A DNA stretch of 33,939 nucleotides from Antarctobacter heliothermus (GTDB lineage: Bacteria > Pseudomonadota > Alphaproteobacteria > Rhodobacterales > Rhodobacteraceae). Made by a program: the position numbers and the translations under genes. Positions 19,042 to 27,258 of this stretch are shown here, piece by piece. The notes under the pieces were generated by a model, which saw nothing but the letters and a program-made list of their open reading frames with translations, did no database searches and was not told the DNA's origin. The stretch's first letter is position 1, and every line of letters begins with the position of its first letter. The DNA lies in NCBI RefSeq assembly GCF_900188425.1, contig NZ_FZON01000052.1, positions 1 to 33,939 of the forward strand, read 5' to 3'.

Positions 19042-21078
19042 ATGAGCCTTCTACAGATCAACAGTTTCGCGGCTGGCCAATGGGTTGCGCCCGGAACCGG
19101 CGCGCGCGAGATCGAAAATGCCGTGACCGGCGCCGTGATGGCGCGGGCGGGCAACGACGCGCTGGATGTGGCCGCGATGCTGGATTACGCGCGCACCACC
19201 GGCGGGCCTGCGCTGCGGGCGATGACGTTCCATCAGCGCGCCAAGATGCTCAAGGCGCTGGCGCAACATCTGGGCCAGCACAAGCAGGCGCTGTACGACC
19301 TGTCGTTCAACACCGGGGCCACGGCCAAGGACCACCTGATCGACATCGACGGTGGCATCGGTACGATGTTTGTCTTTGCCTCCAAGGGGCGGCGTGAGCT
19401 GCCGGATGGGCATGTCTATCTGGATGGCGAGGTGGAACAGCTGTCCCGCTCCGGTCAGTTCCTTGGCCACCATATCTGCACGCCATTGCAGGGGGTTGCC
19501 GTCCATATCAACGCCTTCAACTTCCCCGTTTGGGGAATGTTGGAGAAACTGGCCCCGACGCTGTTGGCCGGGGTGCCTGCCATCGTCAAACCGGCGACGG
19601 CGACCTGTTATGTCACCGAACTGGCGGTGCGGTTGATGCTGGACAGTGGTCTGCTGCCTGCGGGTGCCTTGCAACTGGTTTCGGGCGGTCTGGGTGACAT
19701 GCTGGACCGGCTGACCTGTCAGGATGTGGTCAGCTTTACCGGCTCTGCCGATACGGCGTTCAAACTGCGCTCCGCGCCGCACATTCTGCGTAACTCCATC
19801 CGTTTTGTGGCGGAACAGGACAGCCTGAACGCCTCTATCCTTGGGCCGGATGCGGAATCGGGCACGCCCGAGTTTGACCTGTTTGTCAAAGAGGTCCACC
19901 GCGAGATGACCACCAAGGCGGGGCAGAAATGCACCGCGATCCGCCGGATCATCGCGCCCGACGCGCAGGTGCCCGCACTGATCGAGGCGCTGTCGGACCG
20001 TCTGTCCAAAACCGTGATCGGCGACCCGAAAGCCGATGACACCCGCATGGGCGCGCTGGTTTCCAACAGTCAGAAACGCGATGTTCTGGCCAAGGCCGCG
20101 ATGATCGGCACAGAGGCAGAGCGCGTTTACGGCGATCCGGAAGCGTTTGACGTGGTGGGCGCGGACGGCGCGGCGGGGGCCTTTTTGCCGCCGATGCTGT
20201 TCCACTGCGCCGATCCCGACGGCGCGGAGCGGGTGCATGACACAGAGGCGTTTGGCCCGGTGTCCACCATCCTTGGCTACCGCGACATCGGCCACGCCGT
20301 GCAGCTGGCCAATCGCGGCGGCGGGTCGCTGGTGGCCTCGGTCATCACTCATGACCCGGCAGTTGCGCGTGAGGTCGCGTTGGGCGCGGGGGCGTTCCAC
20401 GGTCGCATCTACATCAACGACCGCACCAGCATGAAGGAAAGCACCGGCCACGGGTCGCCTTTGCCGCATCTGGTTCATGGCGGCCCCGGCCGCGCGGGCG
20501 GGGGTGAGGAAATGGGCGGCGTGCGTGGCGTGATGCATTACATGCAGCGGACCTCTGTGCAGGGCAGTCCCGAAATGCTGACCGCCATCGGCGGCCGCTG
20601 GGTGCCCGGTGCGCCCGAGATCGTGGCAAAGGTGCATCCGTTCACTCGCGGTTTTGACGATCTGGAGGTCGGCGAGACGCTGAAGGCCGGTCCGCGCGTC
20701 ATCACGCTGGACGACATCGAACATTTCGCCGACTTCACCGGCGACACCTTCTACGCCCACATGAACGATGAGGCCGCCGCGCGGAACCCGTTCTTTCCCG
20801 GACGGGTGGCGCATGGCTACCTGCTGCTCAGCTTTGCAGCCGGGATGTTTGTCGAGCCGAATGAGGGGCCAGTGCTGGCCAACACCGGCCTTGACGGTCT
20901 ACGTTTCATGAAGCCGGTGGTGGCGGGCGACGCGCTGAACGTGCGCCTGTCCGTCAAGCAAAAGACCCGCCGGACGGATGAATACGGCGAGGTGCGCTGG
21001 CATGTGACGCTGACCAATCAGGACGGCGAGGCGGTGGCTGAATATGAGCTGCTGACCATGAACGCCTACACCGCCTGA
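19042..21078 (+). CDS. paaZ: PaaZ, bifunctional oxepin-CoA hydrolase / semialdehyde dehydrogenase
   Basis: Fusion of an aldehyde dehydrogenase (residues about 1-525) and a MaoC-type hydratase (about 530-678). The hydratase part opens oxepin-CoA to the 3-oxo-5,6-dehydrosuberyl-CoA semialdehyde; the dehydrogenase part oxidises this with NADP. Catalytic residues are E258 (FVAEQDSLNA) and C297 (KAGQKCTAIRR), and in the hydratase D568 and H573 (TGDTFYAHMND). Spacing agrees with E. coli PaaZ (E256, C295, D561, H566). Both halves look intact, so one protein can do both steps and prevent loss of the reactive aldehyde. GGGGGAAGG precedes the ATG. Confidence 0.95.
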   Translation: MSLLQINSFAAGQWVAPGTGAREIENAVTGAVMARAGNDALDVAAMLDYARTTGGPALRAMTFHQRAKMLKALAQHLGQHKQALYDLSFNTGATAKDHLIDIDGGIGTMFVFASKGRRELPDGHVYLDGEVEQLSRSGQFLGHHICTPLQGVAVHINAFNFPVWGMLEKLAPTLLAGVPAIVKPATATCYVTELAVRLMLDSGLLPAGALQLVSGGLGDMLDRLTCQDVVSFTGSADTAFKLRSAPHILRNSIRFVAEQDSLNASILGPDAESGTPEFDLFVKEVHREMTTKAGQKCTAIRRIIAPDAQVPALIEALSDRLSKTVIGDPKADDTRMGALVSNSQKRDVLAKAAMIGTEAERVYGDPEAFDVVGADGAAGAFLPPMLFHCADPDGAERVHDTEAFGPVSTILGYRDIGHAVQLANRGGGSLVASVITHDPAVAREVALGAGAFHGRIYINDRTSMKESTGHGSPLPHLVHGGPGRAGGGEEMGGVRGVMHYMQRTSVQGSPEMLTAIGGRWVPGAPEIVAKVHPFTRGFDDLEVGETLKAGPRVITLDDIEHFADFTGDTFYAHMNDEAAARNPFFPGRVAHGYLLLSFAAGMFVEPNEGPVLANTGLDGLRFMKPVVAGDALNVRLSVKQKTRRTDEYGEVRWHVTLTNQDGEAVAEYELLTMNAYTA

Positions 21079-21094
21079 GCGCGGACGGAGGACG

Positions 21095-21865
21095 ATGGAG
21101 GTACAGGCGTTTGCGGCAGCAGTGGCCGATTTGCGGGGGGATATATCACCGCGCGTCTGGTCACTGCTTGTCACCGTCTTTGGCGAGCTGGCACGGGACG
21201 GCGCGGCGATCCCCGCCGCCGTTCTGGGGGAAATCACCACCCGTATCGGCATCCGGCCAGAGGCCATGCGCGTGGCCCTGCACCGGCTGCGTAAAGACGG
21301 CTGGATCGACAGCACGCGGCAGGGGCGCAGCAGCCACTACAGGCTCACGGCAGAGGGGCGCGCCCAGACCGTCGCCGCCACCCCCCGCATCTACGCGGTG
21401 GACCCGCCGTCAGAGTCGGCGTTTCTGGTGCTGACCGATCCGTCGTCGCCTCTGATCTGGTCGGACAAGGATGTCTGGGTCACGCCGCACGCGGTGCTGA
21501 CAGCGCGCCCGCCACAGGGGGCAGAGATTTTTGCTACACCTCTGAGCGCCGCGCAGGTGCTGCCGCGCTGGATGCGGGCAAAGACCTGTGATGACGCGAC
21601 GGCGGCGCTGTCAGCGGATCTGGCGGCGCGGCTGGGCCGGCTGGAGGGGGCGCTGGATCGGGCAGACCTTCCTGACCCGCTGCAGACAGCGGCCTTGCGA
21701 GTGCTGGTTGTTCACAGTTGGCGTCGTATCGTCCTGAAGGCGCCGGACCTGCCGGATTTTGTCTTGCCGGACACTTGGGCCGGGCCAGACTGTCGCGCAC
21801 GGATAAGCAGGCTGCTTGCCCGTCTGCCACGCCCCACGCCCGAGACATTGGCACAGGCCACATAA
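21095..21865 (+). CDS. paaX: PaaX-family repressor of phenylacetate genes
   Basis: PaaX proteins repress paa operons and are released by phenylacetyl-CoA. This 256-residue protein has the N-terminal winged helix (ISPRVWSLLVTVFGELARDG; RIGIRPEAMRVALHRLRKDG) and the family C-terminal region (LRVLVVHSWRRIVLKAPDLPDFVLPDTWAG). GGAGG lies before the ATG, 16 bases after paaZ, so it is transcribed with the operon and could give negative feedback. The GAGATTC/GAATCTC dyad at 13293-13324 is a candidate binding site. Confidence 0.9.
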   Translation: MEVQAFAAAVADLRGDISPRVWSLLVTVFGELARDGAAIPAAVLGEITTRIGIRPEAMRVALHRLRKDGWIDSTRQGRSSHYRLTAEGRAQTVAATPRIYAVDPPSESAFLVLTDPSSPLIWSDKDVWVTPHAVLTARPPQGAEIFATPLSAAQVLPRWMRAKTCDDATAALSADLAARLGRLEGALDRADLPDPLQTAALRVLVVHSWRRIVLKAPDLPDFVLPDTWAGPDCRARISRLLARLPRPTPETLAQAT

Positions 21866-21902
21866 GACAGGCCACATAAGTCGGGCTGGTCGGCTTGTCG
21901 TG

Positions 21903-21931
21903 TTGTCACTGACCAATCGGTCAGTTAATTT
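21903..21931 (+). promoter_or_regulatory. Promoter and TetR-type operator before the paa-linked tetR gene
   Basis: A perfect dyad ACTGACC-AATC-GGTCAGT (21908-21925) is followed by TTAATT. It lies between a possible -35 TTGTCA (21903-21908) and a -10 TAATTT (21926-21931) spaced 17 bases, where a bound repressor would block polymerase. The core GACC-N4-GGTC and the trailing TTAAT recur at 13341-13359 in front of the thiolase gene. Confidence 0.65.
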
Positions 21932-21979
21932 GTCGGCAGAGCCGCGGGATCGCGCCGGGGCAGGCAGCGAGGAGACACC

Positions 21980-22576
21980 GTGGCACGCCCCATCGCCAAG
22001 GACCATGACGAAAAGCGCGCGCAGATCCTGAACACGGCGGCGCATGTCTTTGCTGTCGAAGGCTATGATCGCGCCTCTATGAACCAGATCGCCGCTGCCT
22101 GCGGCATCTCAAAGGCCAATATCTATCACTACTACGCCGGCAAGGACGCAATGCTCTTTGACCTGCTCGACAACTACCTGTCCGAGCTGCGCAACCGGGT
22201 CTGCACGCCGCCAGAGACAGGGGCCACTCCCGAAGACCGGCTGTTGCAGACCGTGCGGGCCGTGCTGCGGGCCTATCAAGGGGCGGACGATCATCACAGG
22301 GTGCAGGTCTCGGCGCTGGATGCGCTGCCCGAGGACAAGCAAAAGATCTTGCGCGCCTATCAGCGTGACATGGTGGCCCATCTGTCGGGCATTCTGGCTG
22401 AGGTGTCGCCAGACGATCTGGGCCGCGATGCACGCAAGCTGCGCTCTGTGACCATGTCGGTGTTCGGGATGCTGAACTGGTACTACATGTGGAATTCCGG
22501 CGCAGGCAGCGAAGCCCGTGAGGACTATGCGCAGCTTGTCACCAACTTGTCATTGAAGGGCCTGCACGGGTTGTAA
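21980..22576 (+). CDS. TetR/AcrR-family regulator linked to the paa operon (PaaR-like)
   Basis: A 198-residue TetR protein with an N-terminal helix-turn-helix (AAHVFAVEGYDRASMNQIAA, then CGISKANIYHYYAGKDAMLF, about residues 14-60) and a divergent ligand-binding C-terminus. The start is the GTG at 21980, preceded by GAGGAG. It is last in the paa cluster and has its own likely promoter with an operator that resembles the one before the thiolase gene, so it probably represses both itself and the paa operon. TetR-type PaaR proteins that respond to phenylacetyl-CoA are known in other bacteria. Whether this is an orthologue cannot be told from sequence alone. Confidence 0.85.
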   Translation: MARPIAKDHDEKRAQILNTAAHVFAVEGYDRASMNQIAAACGISKANIYHYYAGKDAMLFDLLDNYLSELRNRVCTPPETGATPEDRLLQTVRAVLRAYQGADDHHRVQVSALDALPEDKQKILRAYQRDMVAHLSGILAEVSPDDLGRDARKLRSVTMSVFGMLNWYYMWNSGAGSEAREDYAQLVTNLSLKGLHGL

Positions 22577-22615
22577 GGGCCAAGCGTGGGGCTGGTTTTC
22601 GCGTCTCGGGGCGTT

Positions 22616-23392
22616 TCAAACCGTAAAGGCGGCGCGAAATGCCTCCAGCGCCGTTTCGGGGTCGCCCTTGGCATAGCCTTCGTATCCAACCGGACCATCA
22701 TACCCCATGTCGTGCAGGGCACGGGCGATGACCGGCCAGTTCATCTCTCCGGTGCCCGGTTCGAACCGGCCGGGGTTGTCGGCGACCTGCACCTCTCCGA
22801 TCCACGGCAGGCAGGCTTCGGCCCAGCGGATCACGTCACCTTCGCCGATCTGGGTGTGGTAGAGGTCAAGGTTGATGCGCAGTTGCGGCCGATCGACGGC
22901 AGCGACCAGCGACAGCACGTCGCCGGTGGAATGGAACGGACAGCCGGGGTGTTCGCGCAGGTTGAGGTTTTCCAGCGTAAAGGTGACGCCCTCTTCCTCG
23001 GCCATGTCGCAGATCCGGTGCAGTGTATCGCGCGCGCGCAGCCACATGCCGGGCGCGACGTGGTCCCTTTGCTGGACCGGAAGTCCCATGTCGCCGAGCC
23101 CGGTGCCATGCAGGTTCAGCCGATCGACGCCCAGCCGTTTACCCACCTGCGCCGTCTCACGCGCGGATGTCAGCAGAAGGTCGGCACCCTCGGCATCTGC
23201 CAGCCGCCCCTCCAGATAGCCGTTCATGATGGTGAAATGCGCGCCGGTCTTTTCCAGCGCGCCCAGATCCCATTCAGGCCAGTTCCACAGGCCGACGCCA
23301 AAGCCCATTTCGTGCAGGCGTGCGGCGCGCCAGGCGATGGGTTTGTCCTGCCACAGCATTTCGGCGCAAGCTGCAAGTTGAAAGCTGTTCAT
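22616..23392 (-). CDS. TIM-barrel isomerase, hydroxypyruvate isomerase-like
   Basis: A 258-residue protein of the AP-endonuclease-2/xylose-isomerase-like TIM-barrel superfamily. Motifs recall the hydroxypyruvate isomerase/OtnI group: LENLNLREHPGCPF (metal glutamate), INLDLYHTQIGEGD, IGEVQVADNPGRFEPGTGE and the late glutamate in GPVGYEGYAKGD. Members interconvert hydroxypyruvate and tartronate semialdehyde, or 2-oxo-tetronate sugars, and need a divalent metal. It starts one base after the stop of the gene at 23394, so the two form an operon. The exact substrate is not determined. It meets the tetR gene tail to tail, 39 bases apart. Confidence 0.75.
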   Translation of the reverse strand: MNSFQLAACAEMLWQDKPIAWRAARLHEMGFGVGLWNWPEWDLGALEKTGAHFTIMNGYLEGRLADAEGADLLLTSARETAQVGKRLGVDRLNLHGTGLGDMGLPVQQRDHVAPGMWLRARDTLHRICDMAEEEGVTFTLENLNLREHPGCPFHSTGDVLSLVAAVDRPQLRINLDLYHTQIGEGDVIRWAEACLPWIGEVQVADNPGRFEPGTGEMNWPVIARALHDMGYDGPVGYEGYAKGDPETALEAFRAAFTV

Positions 23393-23393
23393 C

Positions 23394-24353
23394 TCAGGTA
23401 TCCTGCGGTTTGAAGTCAGACGGGGCGACGGGCATGACGCCTTGCAAAAAGGCGATGGATTTTTCCAGCCCTTCGCGTGCTTTCAGCAGCACGTCCTCAT
23501 GTTCGATCGACAGCCAGCCATCGTAGCCGACCATCCGCAGACGGTAGCAGAACTGCCGCCACCAGTCTTCACCATGTCCGAACCCAAGGGTGATGTAGGA
23601 CCAGCTGCGCGCCGGAATATCGACAAGAGAGCCGTTTTCCAGCAGCGAAGTTGTCGCCTGCACCGGGGCATTCAGCATCGTGTCCTTGGCGTGGACATGA
23701 TAGATCGCCTCGCCCAGAGCGTCCGCGGCGGCCAGCGGATCGGCCCCCATCCAGAACAGGTGGCTGGGGTCAAGGTTTGCCCCGATGACCGGCCCGATGG
23801 AGTCGCGCAGTCTTTGCAGTGAGGGCACGTTGTAGACGCACTGGTTGCCATGCAGTTCCAGCGCGATTCTGGCAACACCGCTTTCGCGTGCGACAGCGGA
23901 GGCGCCTTCCCAGAAAGGCAGCAATACCTCTTGCCACTGAAACTGCAGGATCTCCTGTGTCTCGGGTGGCCAGGACGAAACGATCCAATTGGGCATGGTG
24001 TCGCCAATGGCACCGGCGGGCAGCCCGGACATGGTGCAGACAGTCTGAATGCCCATGTCACCTGCCAGCCGGATCGTGTCCAACAGGCAGTCGCCCTGCG
24101 CCCGGTCGGTTGGGTGCAGCGGATTGCCGTTGGCGTTGAGGCTGATGATCTCCAAACCGCGGCTGGAAAAGGCGTCAAGAAAGGTCCTGCGAGCCGCAGC
24201 GCTGGATTTCATCGTCTCAAGGTCGAAATGCGGGGCTTTTGACCAGCCGCCAGTATTCACCTCGACACCTGCGACTCCCATCCGGGCGGCGTGGTCCAGC
24301 ATGGTCTCGAAGGGCATTCCGCCGAGGCTGTCAGAGACAAATCCAAGTTTCAT
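23394..24353 (-). CDS. Sugar phosphate isomerase/epimerase family TIM-barrel protein
   Basis: A 319-residue member of the xylose isomerase-like TIM-barrel family. Visible features are MKLGFVSDSLGGMPFETML at the start, VAGVEVNTGGWSKAPHFD, IALELHGNQCVYN (metal glutamate), IGANLDPSHLFWMGADP, IYHVHAKDT and WLSIEHEDVL, which supply the usual Glu/Asp/His/Glu metal ligands. The start at 24353 follows GAGGAGG; an open frame extends 33 codons further but lacks a ribosome site. Such proteins are sugar or inositol isomerases, epimerases or dehydratases. No sugar transporter or dehydrogenase is adjacent, so the substrate is unknown. It is first of a two-gene operon. Confidence 0.8.
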   Translation of the reverse strand: MKLGFVSDSLGGMPFETMLDHAARMGVAGVEVNTGGWSKAPHFDLETMKSSAAARRTFLDAFSSRGLEIISLNANGNPLHPTDRAQGDCLLDTIRLAGDMGIQTVCTMSGLPAGAIGDTMPNWIVSSWPPETQEILQFQWQEVLLPFWEGASAVARESGVARIALELHGNQCVYNVPSLQRLRDSIGPVIGANLDPSHLFWMGADPLAAADALGEAIYHVHAKDTMLNAPVQATTSLLENGSLVDIPARSWSYITLGFGHGEDWWRQFCYRLRMVGYDGWLSIEHEDVLLKAREGLEKSIAFLQGVMPVAPSDFKPQDT

Positions 24354-24490
24354 GCTCTGGCCTCCTCGCCTTGTGGGCGGGTGTCCGGTGTCTTGACTTG
24401 TGGCGGGAACGGGGCGGGTCCTGCGGCGACGTCGAAGGTGCGATCCACCCAAAAGGTATCGGCTCCGGGCACGGCTCTACGCATACTCAT
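24350..24490 (-). CDS. Possible small ORF or remnant overlapping the isomerase start
   Basis: A 46-codon frame begins MSMRRAVPGADTFWVDRT and its TGA overlaps the isomerase ATG (ATGA). The frame is open back to a stop at 24587-24589, and the extra part (VESFDVLPGAGILPAPRFKR) is also protein-like, so this could be the decayed 3' end of a lost upstream gene or a translationally coupled leader peptide. No family was recognised and the ribosome site is weak. Confidence 0.25.
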   Translation of the reverse strand: MSMRRAVPGADTFWVDRTFDVAAGPAPFPPQVKTPDTRPQGEEARA

Positions 24491-24675
24491 CTCGTGGGGC
24501 GTCCTTTTGAAACGGGGTGCAGGCAGGATGCCCGCGCCGGGTAGAACGTCAAATGACTCGACGGGTGAATTCTGATGTGAAACGCCTCAATTTGCGGGGA
24601 TCTGCTCGTCCGTGGCGGTTGGATCGGCGGGTCAATGTGCTGACCTCACTCAAGATTGCCGGACCTCCACAGGCG

Positions 24676-24718
24676 ACATTTGTCTGCCAGACTGTTGCTT
24701 ACATCTGTCTGTCAGGCT
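24676..24718. repeat. Tandem 18-base direct repeat in the gap before the fadR-like gene
   Basis: ACATTTGTCTGCCAGACT (24676-24693) and ACATCTGTCTGTCAGGCT (24701-24718) match at 15 of 18 bases with a 25-base period. The first copy holds the dyad GTCTG-C-CAGAC (24682-24692). Repeats of this size and spacing suggest paired operators, perhaps for the minus-strand isomerase operon or the fadR-like gene. The rest of the 540-base gap (24354-24893) shows no convincing gene apart from the small frame at 24350-24490. Confidence 0.5.
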
Positions 24719-24837
24719 CTTTGCGTCTTTCCCGCGCCGCCCACGACAGTTGTCCTTCATGCCGAGTTTATGGTGTCCAGACCGGGGTTTGAGTCCGAAA
24801 ATCGCTCGGTTCGTGGCGATCTGCGCATTGCCCCTTG

Positions 24838-24855
24838 AATTGATCATGATGAATT
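24838..24855. promoter_or_regulatory. AATTKATCATGA-type operator before the fadR-like gene
   Basis: AATTGATCATGATGAATT has near-palindromic AATT ends around ATCATGAT. The 12-base core AATTKATCATGA recurs twice before the peptide ABC genes (27274 and 27302). It lies 39 bases upstream of the chosen ATG of the GntR gene, fitting autoregulation. Confidence 0.6.
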
Positions 24856-24893
24856 GATTGCATTGGCAGAATGCTGACACGCCGCAGTCTCTC

Positions 24894-25667
24894 ATGACGA
24901 ATCTCAAGGGGCCGGGGCCCCTGACACAGGGCCGTGCCCGCCGGTCGCGCCCCGTTCTGGTGGCGGATGCGATCAAGGATTGGGTGGTGGAACGCGGGTT
25001 GCAGCCCGGTGACCGGCTGCCTGGCGAGGCCGATCTGATCGCACGGTTCGCCATGTCCAAGGGCACCATCCGCGAGGCGATGCGCCTGTTGCAGGCACAG
25101 GGGCTGGTGGTGACCAAGACCGGACCGGGGGGCGGCAGCTTTGTCGGTGAGGTCGGCAAGGATCGCGCCCACGCGTTGCTGGGCAACTATTTCTACTTCC
25201 GCAATATATCCATTGATGACATCTATCAGGTGCGAATCGTGCTGGAACCAGAACTTGCCGCCTCATTGGCCGGCGGGCTGAGCGAGGCACAACTCGCGGA
25301 ACTGGACCAGATCATGACCGCCTATGCCGCCCCCGCCGCCGACGCCGAAGAGGAGCGCGCCCAGCACGTTGCCTCATTGAAATTCCACGCGCGGCTGGCT
25401 GAATATGCGGACAATGCGCTGTTGGGTTTCTTCATTGGCTTCATGGCGCAGATCCTTGCCGACCTGACGGTTTACAAGCGCCTGTATTCCAAGCCGAACC
25501 ATGAACTGTGGAAGCAGGGGCGCGATCATCAGGCCGGGCTGGTGGCCGCGCTGCGCGAAGGCAACGCCGAGGCCGCGCGCGCGATCATGCGCGAACACAT
25601 GCAGATGGCCCGCCGCCTGATGGAGGATCAGGAGGCAGTGGTCATGAAACGCTTCATGGCGGAATAG
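24894..25667 (+). CDS. FadR-subfamily GntR transcriptional regulator
   Basis: A 257-residue regulator with an N-terminal winged helix (VADAIKDWVVERGLQPGDRL; AMSKGTIREAMRLLQAQGLV) and a C-terminal all-helical FCD domain with candidate metal/ligand residues (D in IYQVRIVLEPELA, H in LKFHARLAEYADN, H in GRDHQAGLVAALREGN). Members bind small organic acids or amino acids. The ATG at 24894 was chosen over a TTG at 24858 because the latter abuts the operator-like dyad; neither has a strong ribosome site. glsA starts 3 bases after the stop, so the regulator and glutaminase are one transcript. The shared AATTKATCATGA motif links it to the ABC transporter genes. Confidence 0.85.
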   Translation: MTNLKGPGPLTQGRARRSRPVLVADAIKDWVVERGLQPGDRLPGEADLIARFAMSKGTIREAMRLLQAQGLVVTKTGPGGGSFVGEVGKDRAHALLGNYFYFRNISIDDIYQVRIVLEPELAASLAGGLSEAQLAELDQIMTAYAAPAADAEEERAQHVASLKFHARLAEYADNALLGFFIGFMAQILADLTVYKRLYSKPNHELWKQGRDHQAGLVAALREGNAEAARAIMREHMQMARRLMEDQEAVVMKRFMAE

Positions 25668-25669
25668 CG

Positions 25670-26587
25670 GTGCAAGGACTGGCAGAGGAACTGCAGCGTC
25701 TCGTGGCAGAGGCGCGCGCGGCGCGCGACTGGGGCGTGCCCGCAGATTACATCCCCGAACTGGCCAAGGTGGAGCCGGCGCAGGTGGGCGTCGCGGTCTG
25801 TCTGGCGGATGGGCAGGAGATCGGGGCAGGGGACGCGGACGTGCCCTTTTCGATCCAGAGCATTTCCAAGGTGTTTTCGCTGGCGGCGGTTCTGGGGCGT
25901 CTGGGCGATGATCTTTGGCGGCGCGTCGGACGCGAACCGTCAGGCACCGCCTTTGACAGCATCTTCCTTTTGGAACACGAACAGGGTCGCCCCCGAAATC
26001 CGTTTATCAACGCCGGAGCGCTGGTAACGACAGATGCGCTGTTGGGCGGGCGCGAACCACGTCAGGCGCTGTCAGAGATCATGTACCTGGTGCGCGCAGC
26101 GGCAGAGGATGACGACATCCATATCGACAAGGCGGTGGCAGAGTCGGAAAAGGCCACGGCAAGCCGCAACATGTCCTTGCTCTACTACCTGAAATCCCAC
26201 GACAATCTGAAGTGCCCGCCAGAGATGGTCATGGGCACCTATGCGCATCAATGCGCGATCGAGATGACCTGCCACCAGTTGGCGCGGTCGGGCCGGATGC
26301 TGGCCATGTTGCCGGATGCGCCCGCGATGATCTCATCGCGCAGGGCGCGGCGGATCAATGCCCTGATGATGACCTGTGGACAGTACGACGGCTCTGGCAA
26401 CTTTGCCTATCGCGTCGGGCTGCCGGGCAAAAGCGGGGTAGGGGGTGGCATCTTGCTGGTTGCGCCGGGGCGGGCCTCGATCGCGGTGTGGTCGCCGGGG
26501 TTGGACGAGTACGGCAATTCCAAGATCGGAACCTGGCTGGCCGAAAAGATCGCCGACTATACCGGCTGGTCGGTTTTCGCACCATAG
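25670..26587 (+). CDS. glsA: Glutaminase A
   Basis: Hydrolyses glutamine to glutamate and ammonia with a serine beta-lactamase-like fold. The 305-residue length is typical of bacterial GlsA. The catalytic Ser-x-x-Lys is S64-I-S-K67 in PFSIQSISKVFSLA. Other family stretches are RPRNPFINAGALVTTDALLG, SRNMSLLYYLKS, MTCGQYDGSGNFAYRVGLPGKSGVGGGI and VWSPGLDEYGNSKIG. The start is the GTG at 25670, 3 bases after the regulator stop, giving the usual N-terminus; there is no strong ribosome site, so translation probably depends on coupling. Its 3' end overlaps the convergent DUF1028 gene by 31 bases. Confidence 0.93.
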   Translation: MQGLAEELQRLVAEARAARDWGVPADYIPELAKVEPAQVGVAVCLADGQEIGAGDADVPFSIQSISKVFSLAAVLGRLGDDLWRRVGREPSGTAFDSIFLLEHEQGRPRNPFINAGALVTTDALLGGREPRQALSEIMYLVRAAAEDDDIHIDKAVAESEKATASRNMSLLYYLKSHDNLKCPPEMVMGTYAHQCAIEMTCHQLARSGRMLAMLPDAPAMISSRRARRINALMMTCGQYDGSGNFAYRVGLPGKSGVGGGILLVAPGRASIAVWSPGLDEYGNSKIGTWLAEKIADYTGWSVFAP

Positions 26588-27246
26588 GGGACGGCGCGCT
26601 CTGGCTCAGCCAAGGTTGGCACCAGAACCGACCAGTCGGCATAGTCGCCCGATGTGGCGCGGGTGTGCAGCGCGCGCAGATCGTCCAGTGGGGTCGGTGA
26701 GTAATCAACCCGCAGGGTACGCGGGGCCATGTCGCGGCCCACGATCAGCAAGGCCGCCGATAGCAACCCCCGGCTGTCGCCGCCTGCGGCAAAGGCCGCG
26801 TCCAGCGCTGCCATCAGGCGCAAGTCCAGCAGTCCTTGCGCGCCAAGATATCCGTCCAGCGCGGCGTCCAGAACTGCCTCCGACGACAACAGGTTGCCGG
26901 TCACAATCACGCGGTCGGCGTGGCGCGCGCCCGCCACGGCGATGCTGTCCGCGCCGGTGAAATGGCCGACACCGCCCTGCGTGTCCAGCGTCGCCAACTG
27001 CCGTTGGCCGCGCCCGCTGTCGGCCCCTGTCACCTGATCCACCGCCGCTTGCGCGCCGGTGCCTGCCTTCATCAGCGTCAGCGTGTCGGTCCCCCACATG
27101 GTCGATGGCAGCGACCCTTGTGAGGCGGACATCCCCGATTCGGCATCGCCGCGCAGCACCCAGCCCCCGACGCACAGACTGCCAGTTGTGGCGGCACCGC
27201 CGTAACGGCCTGATTTTTCATCGTAGGCCAGGATCGAAATCGTCAT
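26557..27246 (-). CDS. DUF1028 (Ntn-hydrolase-like) protein
   Basis: A 229-residue cytoplasmic protein recognised from the DUF1028 pattern: TISILAYDEKSGRYGGAATT at the start, the central GVGHFTGADSIAVAGARHADRVIVTGNLLSSEAVLDA, then GGDSRGLLSAALLIVGR and LRVDYSPTPLDDLRALH. The family has a fold like Ntn hydrolases and is often encoded beside peptide transporters and peptidases; its reaction is not established. AGGAGG (minus strand, 27254-27259) precedes the ATG. It is divergent from the peptide ABC operon over a region with AATTKATCATGA motifs and convergent with glsA. An amidase or peptidase acting on imported peptides is an inference. Confidence 0.85.
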   Translation of the reverse strand: MTISILAYDEKSGRYGGAATTGSLCVGGWVLRGDAESGMSASQGSLPSTMWGTDTLTLMKAGTGAQAAVDQVTGADSGRGQRQLATLDTQGGVGHFTGADSIAVAGARHADRVIVTGNLLSSEAVLDAALDGYLGAQGLLDLRLMAALDAAFAAGGDSRGLLSAALLIVGRDMAPRTLRVDYSPTPLDDLRALHTRATSGDYADWSVLVPTLAEPERAVPYGAKTDQPV

Positions 27247-27258
27247 GTGCGGGCCTCC

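Noticed and set aside
19051-20814. Long open frame of 587 codons on the strand opposite paaZ
   Set aside because: It lies wholly inside paaZ, whose catalytic residues are all in place. The antisense product has no recognisable domain and is Arg/His-rich, as expected from codon bias in GC-rich DNA.
24858-24893. TTG start for the fadR-like gene
   Set aside because: It lies against the AATTKATCATGA dyad with no ribosome site. The ATG at 24894 gives a family-like N-terminus, though this is not certain.
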